From NCBI RefSeq assembly GCF_014359905.1, contig NZ_JACIYP010000021.1, positions 1-61,406 of the forward strand: a stretch of 61,406 nucleotides of DNA, given 5' to 3'. This DNA comes from Hoeflea sp. (GTDB lineage: Bacteria; Pseudomonadota; Alphaproteobacteria; Rhizobiales; Rhizobiaceae). The notes beneath the pieces were generated by a model. That model was not told the origin of the DNA, did not search any database, and saw only the letters and a program-made list of their open reading frames with translations. The position numbers were made by a program, and so were the translations under genes. This document shows positions 8,472 to 16,548 of the stretch, piece after piece; positions within the stretch are counted from its first letter, which is position 1, and each line of letters opens with the position of its first letter.

Positions 8472-9761
8472 TCAATCGCTGATGCGTTCGACCACCGCGC
8501 CGCAATTGGTGAGCTTTTCTTCCAGACGCTCGAATCCGCGGTCCAGGTGGTAGACCCGGTTGACCACAGTCTCGCCCTCGGCGGCGAGCCCGGCGATGAC
8601 CAGCGACACTGATGCGCGCAGATCGGTCGCCATCACCGGCGCGCCGCGGAGCACCGGCACGCCGGTGACCGTCGCGGTCTGACCCGACAACGAAATCTTT
8701 GCGCCGAGCCGCGCCAGCTCCTGAACATGCATGAAGCGGTTTTCAAAGATCGTCTCGGTGATGTGCGAGACCCCGTTGGCGCGGGTCATCAGCCCCATGA
8801 ACTGCGCCTGCAGATCGGTCGGAAACCCCGGAAACGGATCCGTTGTCACATCCACCGGCAGAATGTCCCCGCCGTTGCGGCGGACGCGAATGCCGCCCGC
8901 TTCCGGAATCACCTCGGCCCCTGTGCGACGAATGGCAAGCAACGCGTTTTGGAGAAGGTCTTCGGAGGTGTTTTCCAGCAGCACGTCGCCCCCGGTCATG
9001 GCCACCGCCATGGCGTAGGTGCCGGTCTCGATGCGATCGGGCAGCACCTGGTGACGCGCGCCCGACAGCGAGGCCACGCCGTCGATGGTGATGGTGGAGG
9101 TGCCGGCGCCGGAGATCTTCGCACCCATGGCGATCAGGCACTTGGCGAGATCCGCCACTTCGGGCTCGCGCGCGGCGTTCTCGATCACGGTCTGGCCTCT
9201 GGCCAGCGTCGCCGCCATCAGCATGACGTGGGTGGCGCCGACGGAGACCTTCGGGAACACATAGCGTCCGCCGATCAGGCCCTTGGGCGCGCGGGCGTTG
9301 ACGTAGCCGTTTTCGATGGTGATTTCGGCGCCCAGATGTTCGAGCCCGTCGATGAACAGGTCCACGGGCCGCGTGCCGATGGCGCAGCCGCCGGGCAGCG
9401 AGACCTTGGCCTCGCCCATGCGCGCCAGAAGCGGACCGATGACCCAGAAGCTGGCGCGCATCTTCGAGACAAGCTCGTAGGGCGCGGTGGTGTCGACGAT
9501 GGTGCGGGCGGTGAAATGCACGGTGCGGGCATAAGGCCCGTCCTGGCGCTCGCGGCGGCCTTCCACCGCGATATCAGCGCCATGATTGCCCAGAATGCGC
9601 TGCAACTGCTCGACATCGGCCAGATGCGGCAGGTTCTCGAGCGTCAGCGTGCCATCGGTAAGCAGCGACGCGATCATCAGCGGCAGCGCTGCGTTTTTCG
9701 CGCCTGAAATCGGAATGACGCCATTGAGCGGGTTTCCGCCAACGATCCTGATGCGATCCAT
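8472..9761 (-). CDS. murA: UDP-N-acetylglucosamine 1-carboxyvinyltransferase
   Basis: 429 residues, full length. MurA transfers enolpyruvate from PEP to UDP-GlcNAc, the first committed cytoplasmic step of peptidoglycan synthesis. Lys22 in SGAKNAALP and Cys126 in [15 protein letters not shown] are the expected substrate-binding lysine and the PEP- and fosfomycin-reactive cysteine. [11 protein letters not shown] and the C-terminal [14 protein letters not shown], with the conserved tyrosine and arginine region, also fit. The cysteine is present, so intrinsic fosfomycin insensitivity by Cys-to-Asp exchange is not indicated. It is the first gene in the run to hisD. Confidence 0.97.
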   Translation of the reverse strand: MDRIRIVGGNPLNGVIPISGAKNAALPLMIASLLTDGTLTLENLPHLADVEQLQRILGNHGADIAVEGRRERQDGPYARTVHFTARTIVDTTAPYELVSKMRASFWVIGPLLARMGEAKVSLPGGCAIGTRPVDLFIDGLEHLGAEITIENGYVNARAPKGLIGGRYVFPKVSVGATHVMLMAATLARGQTVIENAAREPEVADLAKCLIAMGAKISGAGTSTITIDGVASLSGARHQVLPDRIETGTYAMAVAMTGGDVLLENTSEDLLQNALLAIRRTGAEVIPEAGGIRVRRNGGDILPVDVTTDPFPGFPTDLQAQFMGLMTRANGVSHITETIFENRFMHVQELARLGAKISLSGQTATVTGVPVLRGAPVMATDLRASVSLVIAGLAAEGETVVNRVYHLDRGFERLEEKLTNCGAVVERISD

Positions 9762-9927
9762 GCTGTCCTCTTGAAATTTTTGACCTGCGCCTGTCCTTGG
9801 GCGAGCGGGCCATGAAAGAAATCTGCGGCGGTGTTTAGACCATCACGCCGAATGCGGCAACACGAGGACAATCCCCGTGGTGCGATGCCGCCGGATGAGG
9901 ACCAACTGTTCCGGTCAGACCCCCGGA

Positions 9928-10152
9928 TCAGCCGTCCTGATTTGCGTCTCCGTCTCCGGGGCCATGGCCGGCGGCCGGCAGACCTTCGGCCTCATCCGCG
10001 CGCCCCTCGCGCCGCGCCCGCGTTTGCGCCTTGCGGCGCTGCAGATTGGCGCGCAATTGCTCGGCGCTGCGTTCGGCCCGCTTCGCCGCCTGGCGCTCAG
10101 CCTCGCTTCTGAATTCCGGGCTCTTGTGTTCCGTTGAAGTTTTTTCGCTCAT
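9928..10152 (-). CDS. Small basic hypothetical protein, 74 aa
   Basis: A 74-residue, very charged protein (MSEKTSTEHKSPEFRSEAER...) that is mostly predicted helix, rich in Ala, Arg, Lys and Glu, with a disordered Gly/Asp tail. The start at 10152 is preferred to an upstream in-frame start because the charged repeat-like region begins there. Proteins of this kind are common in rhizobia but I know no function. It lies upstream of murA on the same strand with a gap of about 165 bases. Confidence 0.55.
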   Translation of the reverse strand: MSEKTSTEHKSPEFRSEAERQAAKRAERSAEQLRANLQRRKAQTRARREGRADEAEGLPAAGHGPGDGDANQDG

Positions 10153-10467
10153 GACCGCGCCTCGATAGCCTAAAACTCGCTTGAGGTGAAGCGCGTACCC
10201 GGCCATCCGGTTGATCCTCGGGCGGCCCAACGTCTCTCGTTTTCCCGGAAAACCAGCGTTCTACACCGGGTCGTCGCAACGCCGCACAGCCATTTTCAGG
10301 CTTGCTCCGGCAATCGCCCGTTTGTGCTTGCACTCATGCCCAAGCTGTGGCAATAGCGGGCCGCTTCAGTCGTTTACAGCCTTTCAGGAATGACGAAAGC
10401 GCGGCGCAAACAGCGGCTGACGGAGACATTCTCTGATCTGGCCGCCAAACCCGCACTGAAGCAAAGG
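10153..10467. other. Intergenic region before tRNA-Thr
   Basis: About 315 bases without a convincing gene, separating the small basic protein from tRNA-Thr. It should hold divergent promoters for both. I see no clear hairpin or repeat. Confidence 0.35.
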
Positions 10468-10542
<75 letters not shown>

Positions 10543-10599
10543 GATTTCCTGCAACAATTCCAAATAGCTACGGGAAATCAACCGGTTGAACTCACCTTT

Positions 10600-10622
10600 G
10601 TGGTACACAGAGGTGGTACACA
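10600..10622. repeat. Two GTGGTACACA repeats near attL
   Basis: GTGGTACACA occurs at 10600-10609 and 10613-10622, and a third copy at 13739-13748 near attR. They sit between the tRNA and the integrase start and inside the other end, as arm-type integrase or excisionase sites do. Their binding role is inference. Confidence 0.5.
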
Positions 10623-10669
10623 TGGTTCTCAGAATGGCCTCACCAATCAAACACCAGAAGACAGGCGTT
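10623..10669 (+). pseudogene. Tyrosine integrase, N-terminal fragment
   Basis: An ATG 80 bases from the tRNA starts the reading MVLRMASPIKHQKTGV, which looks like the N-terminus of tRNA-targeting phage/island integrases (compare the usual MASPIKHPKTG motif). It is interrupted exactly there by the IS3 element. After the IS, the sequence from 11917 does not resume a clear integrase and stops soon. The assignment rests on a short motif plus position beside attL, so it is likely but not certain. Confidence 0.55.
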
Positions 10670-10709
10670 TGAGCTACTCCCCATCCCTTGGACAGTATTC
10701 TGGCGTAAA

Positions 10710-11546
10710 TTAAGCTACTCTTCGCACCTGCTGATCGGGTTGGGTTTCGTCTTTTCTCAGCCAATAGACCACGGCAGGTGGTCTGCCACCAAGGGCTGAG
10801 TGTGGGCGTTGGTGGTTGTAGAACGTCATCCATTTGCGGATGCCCGCCTTCGCTTCTGATCCGGTCTCCCAGGCATGCAGGTAGACACATTCATATTTCA
10901 GCGTCCGCCACAGGCGCTCGATGAAGATATTGTCGAGGAACCGGCCCTTTCCATCCATCGAGATGCGCACGCCGGTCCGGCGCAAGCGGCCCGTCCAGGC
11001 TAAGGATGTGAACTGGCTGCCCTGGTCCGTATTCATGATCTCCGGCTGGCCGAACTTGTCGATGGCCTCATTCAGCGCCTCGACACAGAAGTCGGCCTCC
11101 AGCGTATTCGAGACGCGCCAGGCCAGAACCTTACGGGTGTGCCAGTCCATGATGGCGACGAGGTAGAGAAAGCCACGCCGCATGGGCAGGTAGGTGATGT
11201 CCGAGCACCAGACTTGGTTCGGTCGATCCACGCGCAGTCCTTTCAGCAGGTAGGGATAGGTCTTGTGCCCTTTCGCCGGCCTGCTGGTATTGGGTTTCTG
11301 ATAGATCGGCATCAACCCCATCAGGCGCATCAACCGGCGTATCCGTTTCTCGTTCACCAGATGGCCATCGTTGCGCAGATGCCAGGTCATCTGCCGGACA
11401 CCGAAGAACGGCGTTTCAGGCAACTGCTCGTCGATTTGACGCATCAGGTCGAGGTTCTGCTCGGTCTCGCCCTTGGGCGTGTAGTAGAAGGACGAGCGCG
11501 CGATCGACAGCTGGGGGTGATCGGGTTCAACCATGCCGCGCCTCAC
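10710..11546 (-). CDS. IS3-family transposase OrfB (catalytic)
   Basis: 278 residues read from a GTG that overlaps the orfA stop. It contains an HTH_21-like region (FGVRQMTWHLRNDGHLVNEKRIRRLM) and an rve integrase core with the DDE triad: Asp in VWCSDITYLP, Asp in MNTDQGSQF, Glu in NIFIERLWRTLKYE. It catalyses strand transfer as an OrfAB fusion. Reading one frame back at the T6 run (see orfA) joins it to orfA without a stop, giving residues FFGKKAEALGREVRRG across the junction. Confidence 0.92.
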   Translation of the reverse strand: MRRGMVEPDHPQLSIARSSFYYTPKGETEQNLDLMRQIDEQLPETPFFGVRQMTWHLRNDGHLVNEKRIRRLMRLMGLMPIYQKPNTSRPAKGHKTYPYLLKGLRVDRPNQVWCSDITYLPMRRGFLYLVAIMDWHTRKVLAWRVSNTLEADFCVEALNEAIDKFGQPEIMNTDQGSQFTSLAWTGRLRRTGVRISMDGKGRFLDNIFIERLWRTLKYECVYLHAWETGSEAKAGIRKWMTFYNHQRPHSALGGRPPAVVYWLRKDETQPDQQVRRVA

Positions 11547-11836
11547 TTCCCGCCCCAGGGCTTCAGCTTTCTTTCCAAAAAAGAGTTGGCCACGGCCAGC
11601 TCCCCGATCTTGGCGTGGAGTTCCTTCACCTGCTCCTCGTCGATCTCGGGCTTCTTTCGACCGCCGCGTTCGAACACGCCGGACGCGCCCTCAAGGAGCG
11701 CACGTTTCCATTGATGGATCATCGTTGGATGCACCCCGAACCGGCTCGCCAGCTCAGCGGCGGTTTCCTCGCCCTTCAGGGCTTCCAGCGCGACCTTCGC
11801 TTTGAACTCAGGCGCGTGTTGCTTGCGTTTCGACAT
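11543..11836 (-). CDS. IS3-family transposase OrfA (HTH)
   Basis: 97 residues. It is an HTH_Tnp_1 domain (MSKRKQHAPEFKAKVALEALKG, then the GVHPTMIHQWKRALLEG helix-turn-helix) followed by a leucine-zipper-like helix (VKELHAKIGELAVANSFLERKL). It binds the IS ends. A run of six T (complement of 11577-11582) near its end is a probable -1 slippage site for making the OrfAB fusion, and the four-base overlap with orfB fits this. Confidence 0.92.
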   Translation of the reverse strand: MSKRKQHAPEFKAKVALEALKGEETAAELASRFGVHPTMIHQWKRALLEGASGVFERGGRKKPEIDEEQVKELHAKIGELAVANSFLERKLKPWGGK

Positions 11837-11916
11837 CTCTGATCTCCTTCTCGTCGAAGATCAGCAGACTGCAAATCGTAGCTTATGTCAGTGGCCGATT
11901 TTTGGGGGGTAGCTCA

Positions 11917-12258
11917 GTTCGCGGTCTACCCTCAGCAGGATCGCAAAGAGGGATGGCGGTACATCCATAAAGAACCGGAACGCGACTGCGGGCGCGCCTC
12001 AAGGGCCGCTGTAGGTCGATTTGGTGTGTGTCTTTGCTCGGTTTTTGGCGATAGGTGTCTTGTCGACCTGGGCGGAAAGCGGCCCTTCGCGAACATCAAC
12101 ACAAAGGGCAGCCAATGATTGCAAGTGCAGGAAAACATGGCACCATAAAAAGCCGCGACCGGAATGCGATCGCTGTCTATCTCACGGCGCTGTCCGAACG
12201 GGCTAACGGCTGGGAATGACACTTGGAGTAGCGGTTTTCGCCACAGCCGCCTTTAACT
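11917..12258. other. Degraded stretch inside the mini-island
   Basis: This follows the IS3 element and should be the continuation of the interrupted integrase, but no frame resembles the catalytic domain (no R...HxxR...Y pattern). It is shorter than an integrase gene. Probably what is left after deletion; nothing else recognised. Confidence 0.4.
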
Positions 12259-13353
12259 CTATTGAGTGATCCGCGAAACGACTTCTGAAGTCTGTTCACC
12301 GATGTTTTTGAAGGCGTCTATTAGCTCTTGGCTGTTCTTTGCGTCGAAGTAGTGCTCAGGCTGGTCGGCGCAATAGGACAGAAGTTTCTTGCCACGATCA
12401 GGTGCGGCGAACGCAACCGTGTAAACAGTGAGCCCGTCTGCCTTTGCCGTATCACAAAGCAATTTTGTCGATGCATCGGCGGAATAATAATTATTGTCAC
12501 CATCGGTCATGAAAACAATTATCCGCTCTGGTTCCTGACCTGTTCTGGTGTTGTGTTCGGTTGTTTCGGTCGGGGAATTGATTTTTTGGTACCCCCATTT
12601 GAAAGCATCCGTTGAATCCGTTCCACCAGTTGCACCTAAATTACCGACGAAACTGCGTACCGATTCAATATTCCAGGTCATATTATGTTTCCCGGTCACG
12701 GCAGAGTTGTAGCTGACAGAGCCGAGTCGAATATAGTCACCTTTGGGGTCAACTTTTTTGAACTGCTGGACCAAGCCGAAAACTGCAGTCTTGAGCACGT
12801 TAATCTTCTTTTGTCCGTCAAGCGTCCAATCCATTGATCCTGACTGGTCAAGCACCAATGCCATGGAGATGGAGCCTTGCGACGACGCGGACCCGCTTTC
12901 AGATTTACCCGCCACGCTGACGCTCAGTTTGTCCCGACCCATCAGGCGAGCCATCTGCGTTGCTTCGTGTGTTCCGGTCACGGCAATTGCCACCTGCCAG
13001 ATGGTGCGGCCATTGTCGACGACCTTGGTGATGGTGATCGCTGGCGAAATCGAAAAGTCGGAAAATGCAGACTTGTCTTCTTCGACCTGACCCTGCAGGA
13101 AGTCCGCGGCAAAGGCCTTAGCGTCCGCGATGCTGAGATTGTCTTCCTTGTAGAGCCGTGTCGCAGTCGCCAACGCGGCGCTGTCGACAGCGTTCTGCAA
13201 ACGCGTCTTCATTGACAGCGTATTGGTGGTGTCAAGAGCGAAGCTTCCGGCCATGAAAAGCACGGGCACCAAAACTCCGGCCATCATGGCGAAGTTTCCG
13301 TCCTTTTTACGGGTCAGTTCGGAAATTTTCTTCAACAATGGTAACTTGGTCAT
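12259..13353 (-). CDS. TadG-like protein with von Willebrand factor A domain
   Basis: 364 residues from the ATG at 13353 (a TTG 12 codons upstream is less likely). Residues 13-40 form a TadE/TadG N-terminus: a charged KKDGNFAMMAG stretch, then one membrane helix (VLVPVLFMAGSFAL), then the Putative Flp pilus-assembly region (RLQNAVDSAALATA). A vWA domain begins near 163 with a complete MIDAS: DQSGSM at 169-174, Thr in GGTDS at about 243-247, and MTDGDN at 282-287. Such proteins are anchored in the inner membrane with the vWA domain outside. No other tad or flp gene is nearby, so the gene is an orphan carried by the mini-island. Its upstream sequence is A+T-rich. Confidence 0.85.
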   Translation of the reverse strand: MTKLPLLKKISELTRKKDGNFAMMAGVLVPVLFMAGSFALDTTNTLSMKTRLQNAVDSAALATATRLYKEDNLSIADAKAFAADFLQGQVEEDKSAFSDFSISPAITITKVVDNGRTIWQVAIAVTGTHEATQMARLMGRDKLSVSVAGKSESGSASSQGSISMALVLDQSGSMDWTLDGQKKINVLKTAVFGLVQQFKKVDPKGDYIRLGSVSYNSAVTGKHNMTWNIESVRSFVGNLGATGGTDSTDAFKWGYQKINSPTETTEHNTRTGQEPERIIVFMTDGDNNYYSADASTKLLCDTAKADGLTVYTVAFAAPDRGKKLLSYCADQPEHYFDAKNSQELIDAFKNIGEQTSEVVSRITQ

Positions 13354-13807
13354 TGTGGGAGCTCGTTTGCGTTGGATTAACTCAAACAAACGAGTACACC
13401 ATGAAATGTCACTATCGGCTTAAGGAACGTAGAAGAAATTTAATTAGCGATCATCTGGGGCTGTATAAAATGACACCGGCATTTCCCGTTTGGCCAACCG
13501 AGACTTCAAGTCTCGCCTTCGGATGGAGTTCTACCAAGCTTCATTTTTGCCGGACGTTTTAGCAGTACGAGAAAATTAAAATGTCTCGAAAGGGCTCGAA
13601 GCTGCTGCCCACTGAGCAGGATTCCAAGGTCATGCTTTGGGCCAAAAGCCTCTGTGCATTTGGCCAACCAATGATCTCGAATACCCCATGCTCTTCTGCT
13701 CCCAACGCCCTCAATCAAAACGTTCAATGGACACACTGGTGGTACACAGCGTTGACCTGAAACATGAAATATGTCAATAGAAACAATGCTTAACAAGCGC
13801 AGTGCGT
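13354..13807. other. A+T-rich tail of the mini-island
   Basis: 454 bases between the TadG-like gene and attR without a convincing gene. It holds the promoter region of the TadG-like gene, one GTGGTACACA copy at 13739-13748, and two copies of TTTGGCCAACC (around 13490 and 13660). Lower in G+C than the flanking chromosome. Confidence 0.4.
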
Positions 13808-13834
13808 GAGTTCGAATCTCTCCGGCAGCACCAG
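13808..13834. repeat. attR: duplicated 3' end of tRNA-Thr
   Basis: An exact 27-base copy of 10517-10543, in direct orientation, with chromosome-like sequence resuming immediately after it. It is not part of a tRNA here; the 5' part is missing. Confidence 0.85.
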
Positions 13835-13917
13835 TTTTCCACATCCGCGATCATGAGAATGCAGGACCGGGACGCGGCGCGCCCCGGCCGGCGGTTTCTG
13901 TCGGTGCCGGCCCCGCC

Positions 13918-15051
13918 TCAGCCCTCGGCAATCTTGGCGAGGACTGTCTCGAGCTTTGCCACGGTGGCGTCGACATCGCCGAGCTTGTCGAGCCCGAACA
14001 GGCCGATGCGGAAGGTCTGGAAGTCGGCAGGCTCGTCGCACATCAGCGGCACGCCGGCTGCAATCTGCATGCCTTCGGCCACAAATTTCTTGCCGTTCTG
14101 GAAGTCAGGGTCTTTGGTGTAGCTGACGACAACGCCCGGCGCTTCGAACCCAGGAGCCGCGACGGACTTGAAGCCCTGCCCGGCGAGCAGCGCCCTGACC
14201 CTGGTTCCCAGCTCCCACTGGCGTTCGCGGGCGAGATCGAAGCCGAAGTCGCGGGTCTCAACCATGCGGTCCCGAAACACCTTGAGCGCATCCGTCGGCA
14301 TGGTCGAGTGATAGGCATGGCCGCCGCCGACATAGGCCTGCATGATGTCGTGCCATTTGCGCAAATCCAGCGCAAAGCTCGAGCTTTTGGTCTCATTGAG
14401 CCGCTCCAGCGCGCGGGCGCCGAGCATGACAAGACCGGCTGAGGGCGAGGCGCTCCAGCCCTTTTGCGGGGCCGAAATCAGCACATCGACTCCGGTCGCC
14501 TTCATGTCGACCCAGACGCAACCCGAGGCGATGCAATCGAGCACGAACAGGGCGCCGACATCGCGGGCGGCTTCGGAGATGGCCTTGAGATAATCGTCGG
14601 GAAGGATGACGCCGGACGAGGTTTCCACATGCGGGGCGAAGACGACGGCCGGGCGCTCCTCGCGGATCTTGGCGGTGATCACGTCAACAGGCTGCGGCGC
14701 GAAGGCCGAAGTGCTTTCATTGGCCGTCTGGCTGGCCTTGATGACGGTTGTCCCTGACGGGATGCCGCCCATCTCGAAGATCTGGGTCCAGCGATAGGAG
14801 AACCAGCCATTGCGGATGACCATGACATTGGCGTCGGTGGCGAACTGGCGGGCGACCGCTTCCATGGCGAAGGTGCCGCCGCCCGGAACGATCGCAGCGG
14901 CATCGGCCTGATAGACTTCGCACAGCATGGCGTTAAGGTCGGTCATGACGCCCTGGAACGACTTCGACATGTGATTGAGCGAGCGGTCGGTGAAGACCAC
15001 GGAAAACTCCATGAGGCCATCGGGATCCACGGGTGATTCGATCATGGTCAT
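13918..15051 (-). CDS. Class V pyridoxal-phosphate aminotransferase
   Basis: 377 residues from the ATG at 15051, which has AGGAG at the right distance; an upstream in-frame start at 15087 lacks one. The fold type I signature is clear: GGGTFAMEAVARQF near residue 57, LDCIASGCVWVDMKATGVDVL, and the Schiff-base lysine 197 in ISAPQKGWSASPSAGL. The family includes alanine- and serine-glyoxylate aminotransferases and 2-aminoethylphosphonate aminotransferase, and I cannot choose between them from motifs. It is divergently transcribed from the crotonase gene, with about 130 bases between. Confidence 0.88.
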   Translation of the reverse strand: MTMIESPVDPDGLMEFSVVFTDRSLNHMSKSFQGVMTDLNAMLCEVYQADAAAIVPGGGTFAMEAVARQFATDANVMVIRNGWFSYRWTQIFEMGGIPSGTTVIKASQTANESTSAFAPQPVDVITAKIREERPAVVFAPHVETSSGVILPDDYLKAISEAARDVGALFVLDCIASGCVWVDMKATGVDVLISAPQKGWSASPSAGLVMLGARALERLNETKSSSFALDLRKWHDIMQAYVGGGHAYHSTMPTDALKVFRDRMVETRDFGFDLARERQWELGTRVRALLAGQGFKSVAAPGFEAPGVVVSYTKDPDFQNGKKFVAEGMQIAAGVPLMCDEPADFQTFRIGLFGLDKLGDVDATVAKLETVLAKIAEG

Positions 15052-15179
15052 GCGGTCGTCTCCTGTTTGCGATGCCCGGCTTTGCACAGGCGTGAGCCAT
15101 GCTATAGGCCTGTTTTTTGAAAGATTGAAGGCGCAGCGTGGCGAAATGGACGCCGGCGCGGGCGCTTTGGGAGACCGCC

Positions 15180-16037
15180 ATGACCTATGCCTGCTTCTCG
15201 CTCGAGATCACTGACCATATCGCCCATATCCGCTTCAACCAGCCGGACAAGGCTAATTCCATGACCATGGCGTTCTGGAAGGAACTGCCCGAGGCAATCG
15301 ACAGGATCTCCAACGGTGCGGAGGCCCGGGTGATCGTCATCTCCGCGGAAGGCAAGCACTTCACCTCGGGCATGGACATTTCGGTGTTCATGAGCGGCGG
15401 GCTCGATGGCGATCCGAAGAATCCGCAGGTTTCGGCCGAGGCGTTCCGCTACAAGATCAAGGCACTGCAGGAGACGTTTTCGGCACTCGAGCGCGCCCGC
15501 CAGCCGGTGCTGGCGGCGATCCAGGGCGGCGCCATCGGCGCAGGCGTCGACCTCGCCACCGCCTGCGACTGCCGCTATGCCTCGGCGGATGCGTTCTTCG
15601 CGGTGCAGGAGACGGCGATCGGCATGACCGCCGATGTCGGCACATTTCCGCGGCTGATGCGCCTGATCCCCGAGGGCTGGGCGCGGCAGATGGCCTATAC
15701 CGCCGAGCGCCTGCCGGCCGAGAAGGCCAGGGAGCTCGGGCTCGTCAACGAGGTGTTCGACACCCACGAGGCGCTGCTTGAGGGCGTGATGGCGATCGCC
15801 CGCAAGATCGCCGCTCATTCGCCGCTCGCGGTGACCGGCTGCAAGGCCATGGCCAACTACGCCCGCGATCACTCGACCGCCGATGCGCTCGACTATGTCG
15901 CGGTGTGGAACGCGGCCATGCTACGCCCGGACGACATCAGGGAAGCCTATGTCGCCAAGGGCGAGAAACGGGAGCCGGTGTTTGACGATCTCAAGCCGCT
16001 GTCAGGCGATGCCGCCGGAAAGGACACTCATGTTTAA
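15180..16037 (+). CDS. Crotonase / enoyl-CoA hydratase family protein
   Basis: 285 residues from the ATG at 15180 (GGGAGA just upstream). Crotonase fold with the two oxyanion-hole regions: GKHFTSGMDISVFM at about 62-75 and AIQGGAIGAGVDLATACD at about 115-132. The acidic residues in DAFFAVQETAIGMTADVGTFPRL resemble dienoyl-CoA isomerases (MTADVGT with Asp) more than classical hydratases, so delta3,5-delta2,4-dienoyl-CoA isomerase activity is possible. It acts on CoA thioesters in fatty-acid or related breakdown. It is not linked to the main beta-oxidation operon at 44-51 kb. Confidence 0.85.
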   Translation: MTYACFSLEITDHIAHIRFNQPDKANSMTMAFWKELPEAIDRISNGAEARVIVISAEGKHFTSGMDISVFMSGGLDGDPKNPQVSAEAFRYKIKALQETFSALERARQPVLAAIQGGAIGAGVDLATACDCRYASADAFFAVQETAIGMTADVGTFPRLMRLIPEGWARQMAYTAERLPAEKARELGLVNEVFDTHEALLEGVMAIARKIAAHSPLAVTGCKAMANYARDHSTADALDYVAVWNAAMLRPDDIREAYVAKGEKREPVFDDLKPLSGDAAGKDTHV

Positions 16038-16491
16038 GATCAAGCCAGCCTATTCGATCGGCCCGTTCGGCGACGACAAGATGGTTGCCGACGCGGCACG
16101 GGACGTATGGCTACAGCGGATTGGAAATGTGGGCCATGATCAGCCGGGCGCGAAAATTTTCAAGCTGGTTTAGGGGGAACGGGTCATTCCCTTTGAAGTG
16201 CAAGCTACCCCAGAGCCGCCTGACATCGCCTCCTGGAAAGCTGCCAGTGAATCTGAACGCCACATCAACGTTCGCTTTCTGTCTTTCGGCGCAAGTCAGG
16301 GTGCGAGGATTCAAGGGAAGATACCAGCATATCGCTTTGAAAACGATGCTGAACGCGAAGCCGCCGTACTTCTTGCCGTTGAGGCGATGCTGGTCTACGG
16401 GAGCTTTTATGACGGACCTCAGCGCCCGGATGGTTATCACCGCTTTTTTCACGCAGGCAGGGTTTTCATCAAAAGCGATTTCGGGCTCTGA
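16030..16491 (+). pseudogene. Hypothetical sequence with in-frame stop
   Basis: One frame runs from an ATG overlapping the end of the crotonase gene (16030-16173: MFKIKPAYSIGPFGDDKM...), meets a stop, then stays open to 16491 (from a GTG at 16198). The second part reads ERHINVRFLSFGASQGARIQGKIPAYRFENDAEREAAVLLAVEA in pieces and looks protein-like. Either this is one gene with a nonsense mutation or two unrelated short ORFs. I recognise no family. The 3' half is less G+C-rich than the neighbours. Confidence 0.35.
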
Positions 16492-16548
16492 AAAAAGCTC
16501 TCGAGGCCGGTTCTGCGGCTCTAAGCGGTGGGCGCCGCGCGACGGATG

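Larger units (their letters stand above)
10670..11916 (-). mobile_element. IS3-family insertion sequence
   Basis: 1247 bp with orfA and orfB on the minus strand. The ends match as inverted repeats beginning TGAGCTAC and continuing YCCCCA (10670 onward, and 11916 reading back), and carry the TG...CA termini of IS3 elements. The element is flanked by a 3-bp direct repeat GTT (10667-10669 and 11917-11919), the expected IS3-group target duplication. Both frames are intact, so the element may be active and fairly recent. Confidence 0.88.
10544..13834 (+). mobile_element. Mini-island integrated at tRNA-Thr
   Basis: A 3.3-kb segment bounded by the 27-bp tRNA-Thr direct repeat. It contains the first codons of an integrase-like gene next to attL, an IS3-family element inside that gene, a degraded stretch, and one TadG/vWA gene on the opposite strand. 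Three copies of GTGGTACACA lie near the two ends (10600, 10613, 13739). Subtracting the 1.25-kb IS3 element leaves about 2 kb, so most of the original island, including the bulk of the integrase, is gone. It is a deletion remnant with intact attachment sites. Confidence 0.8.
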
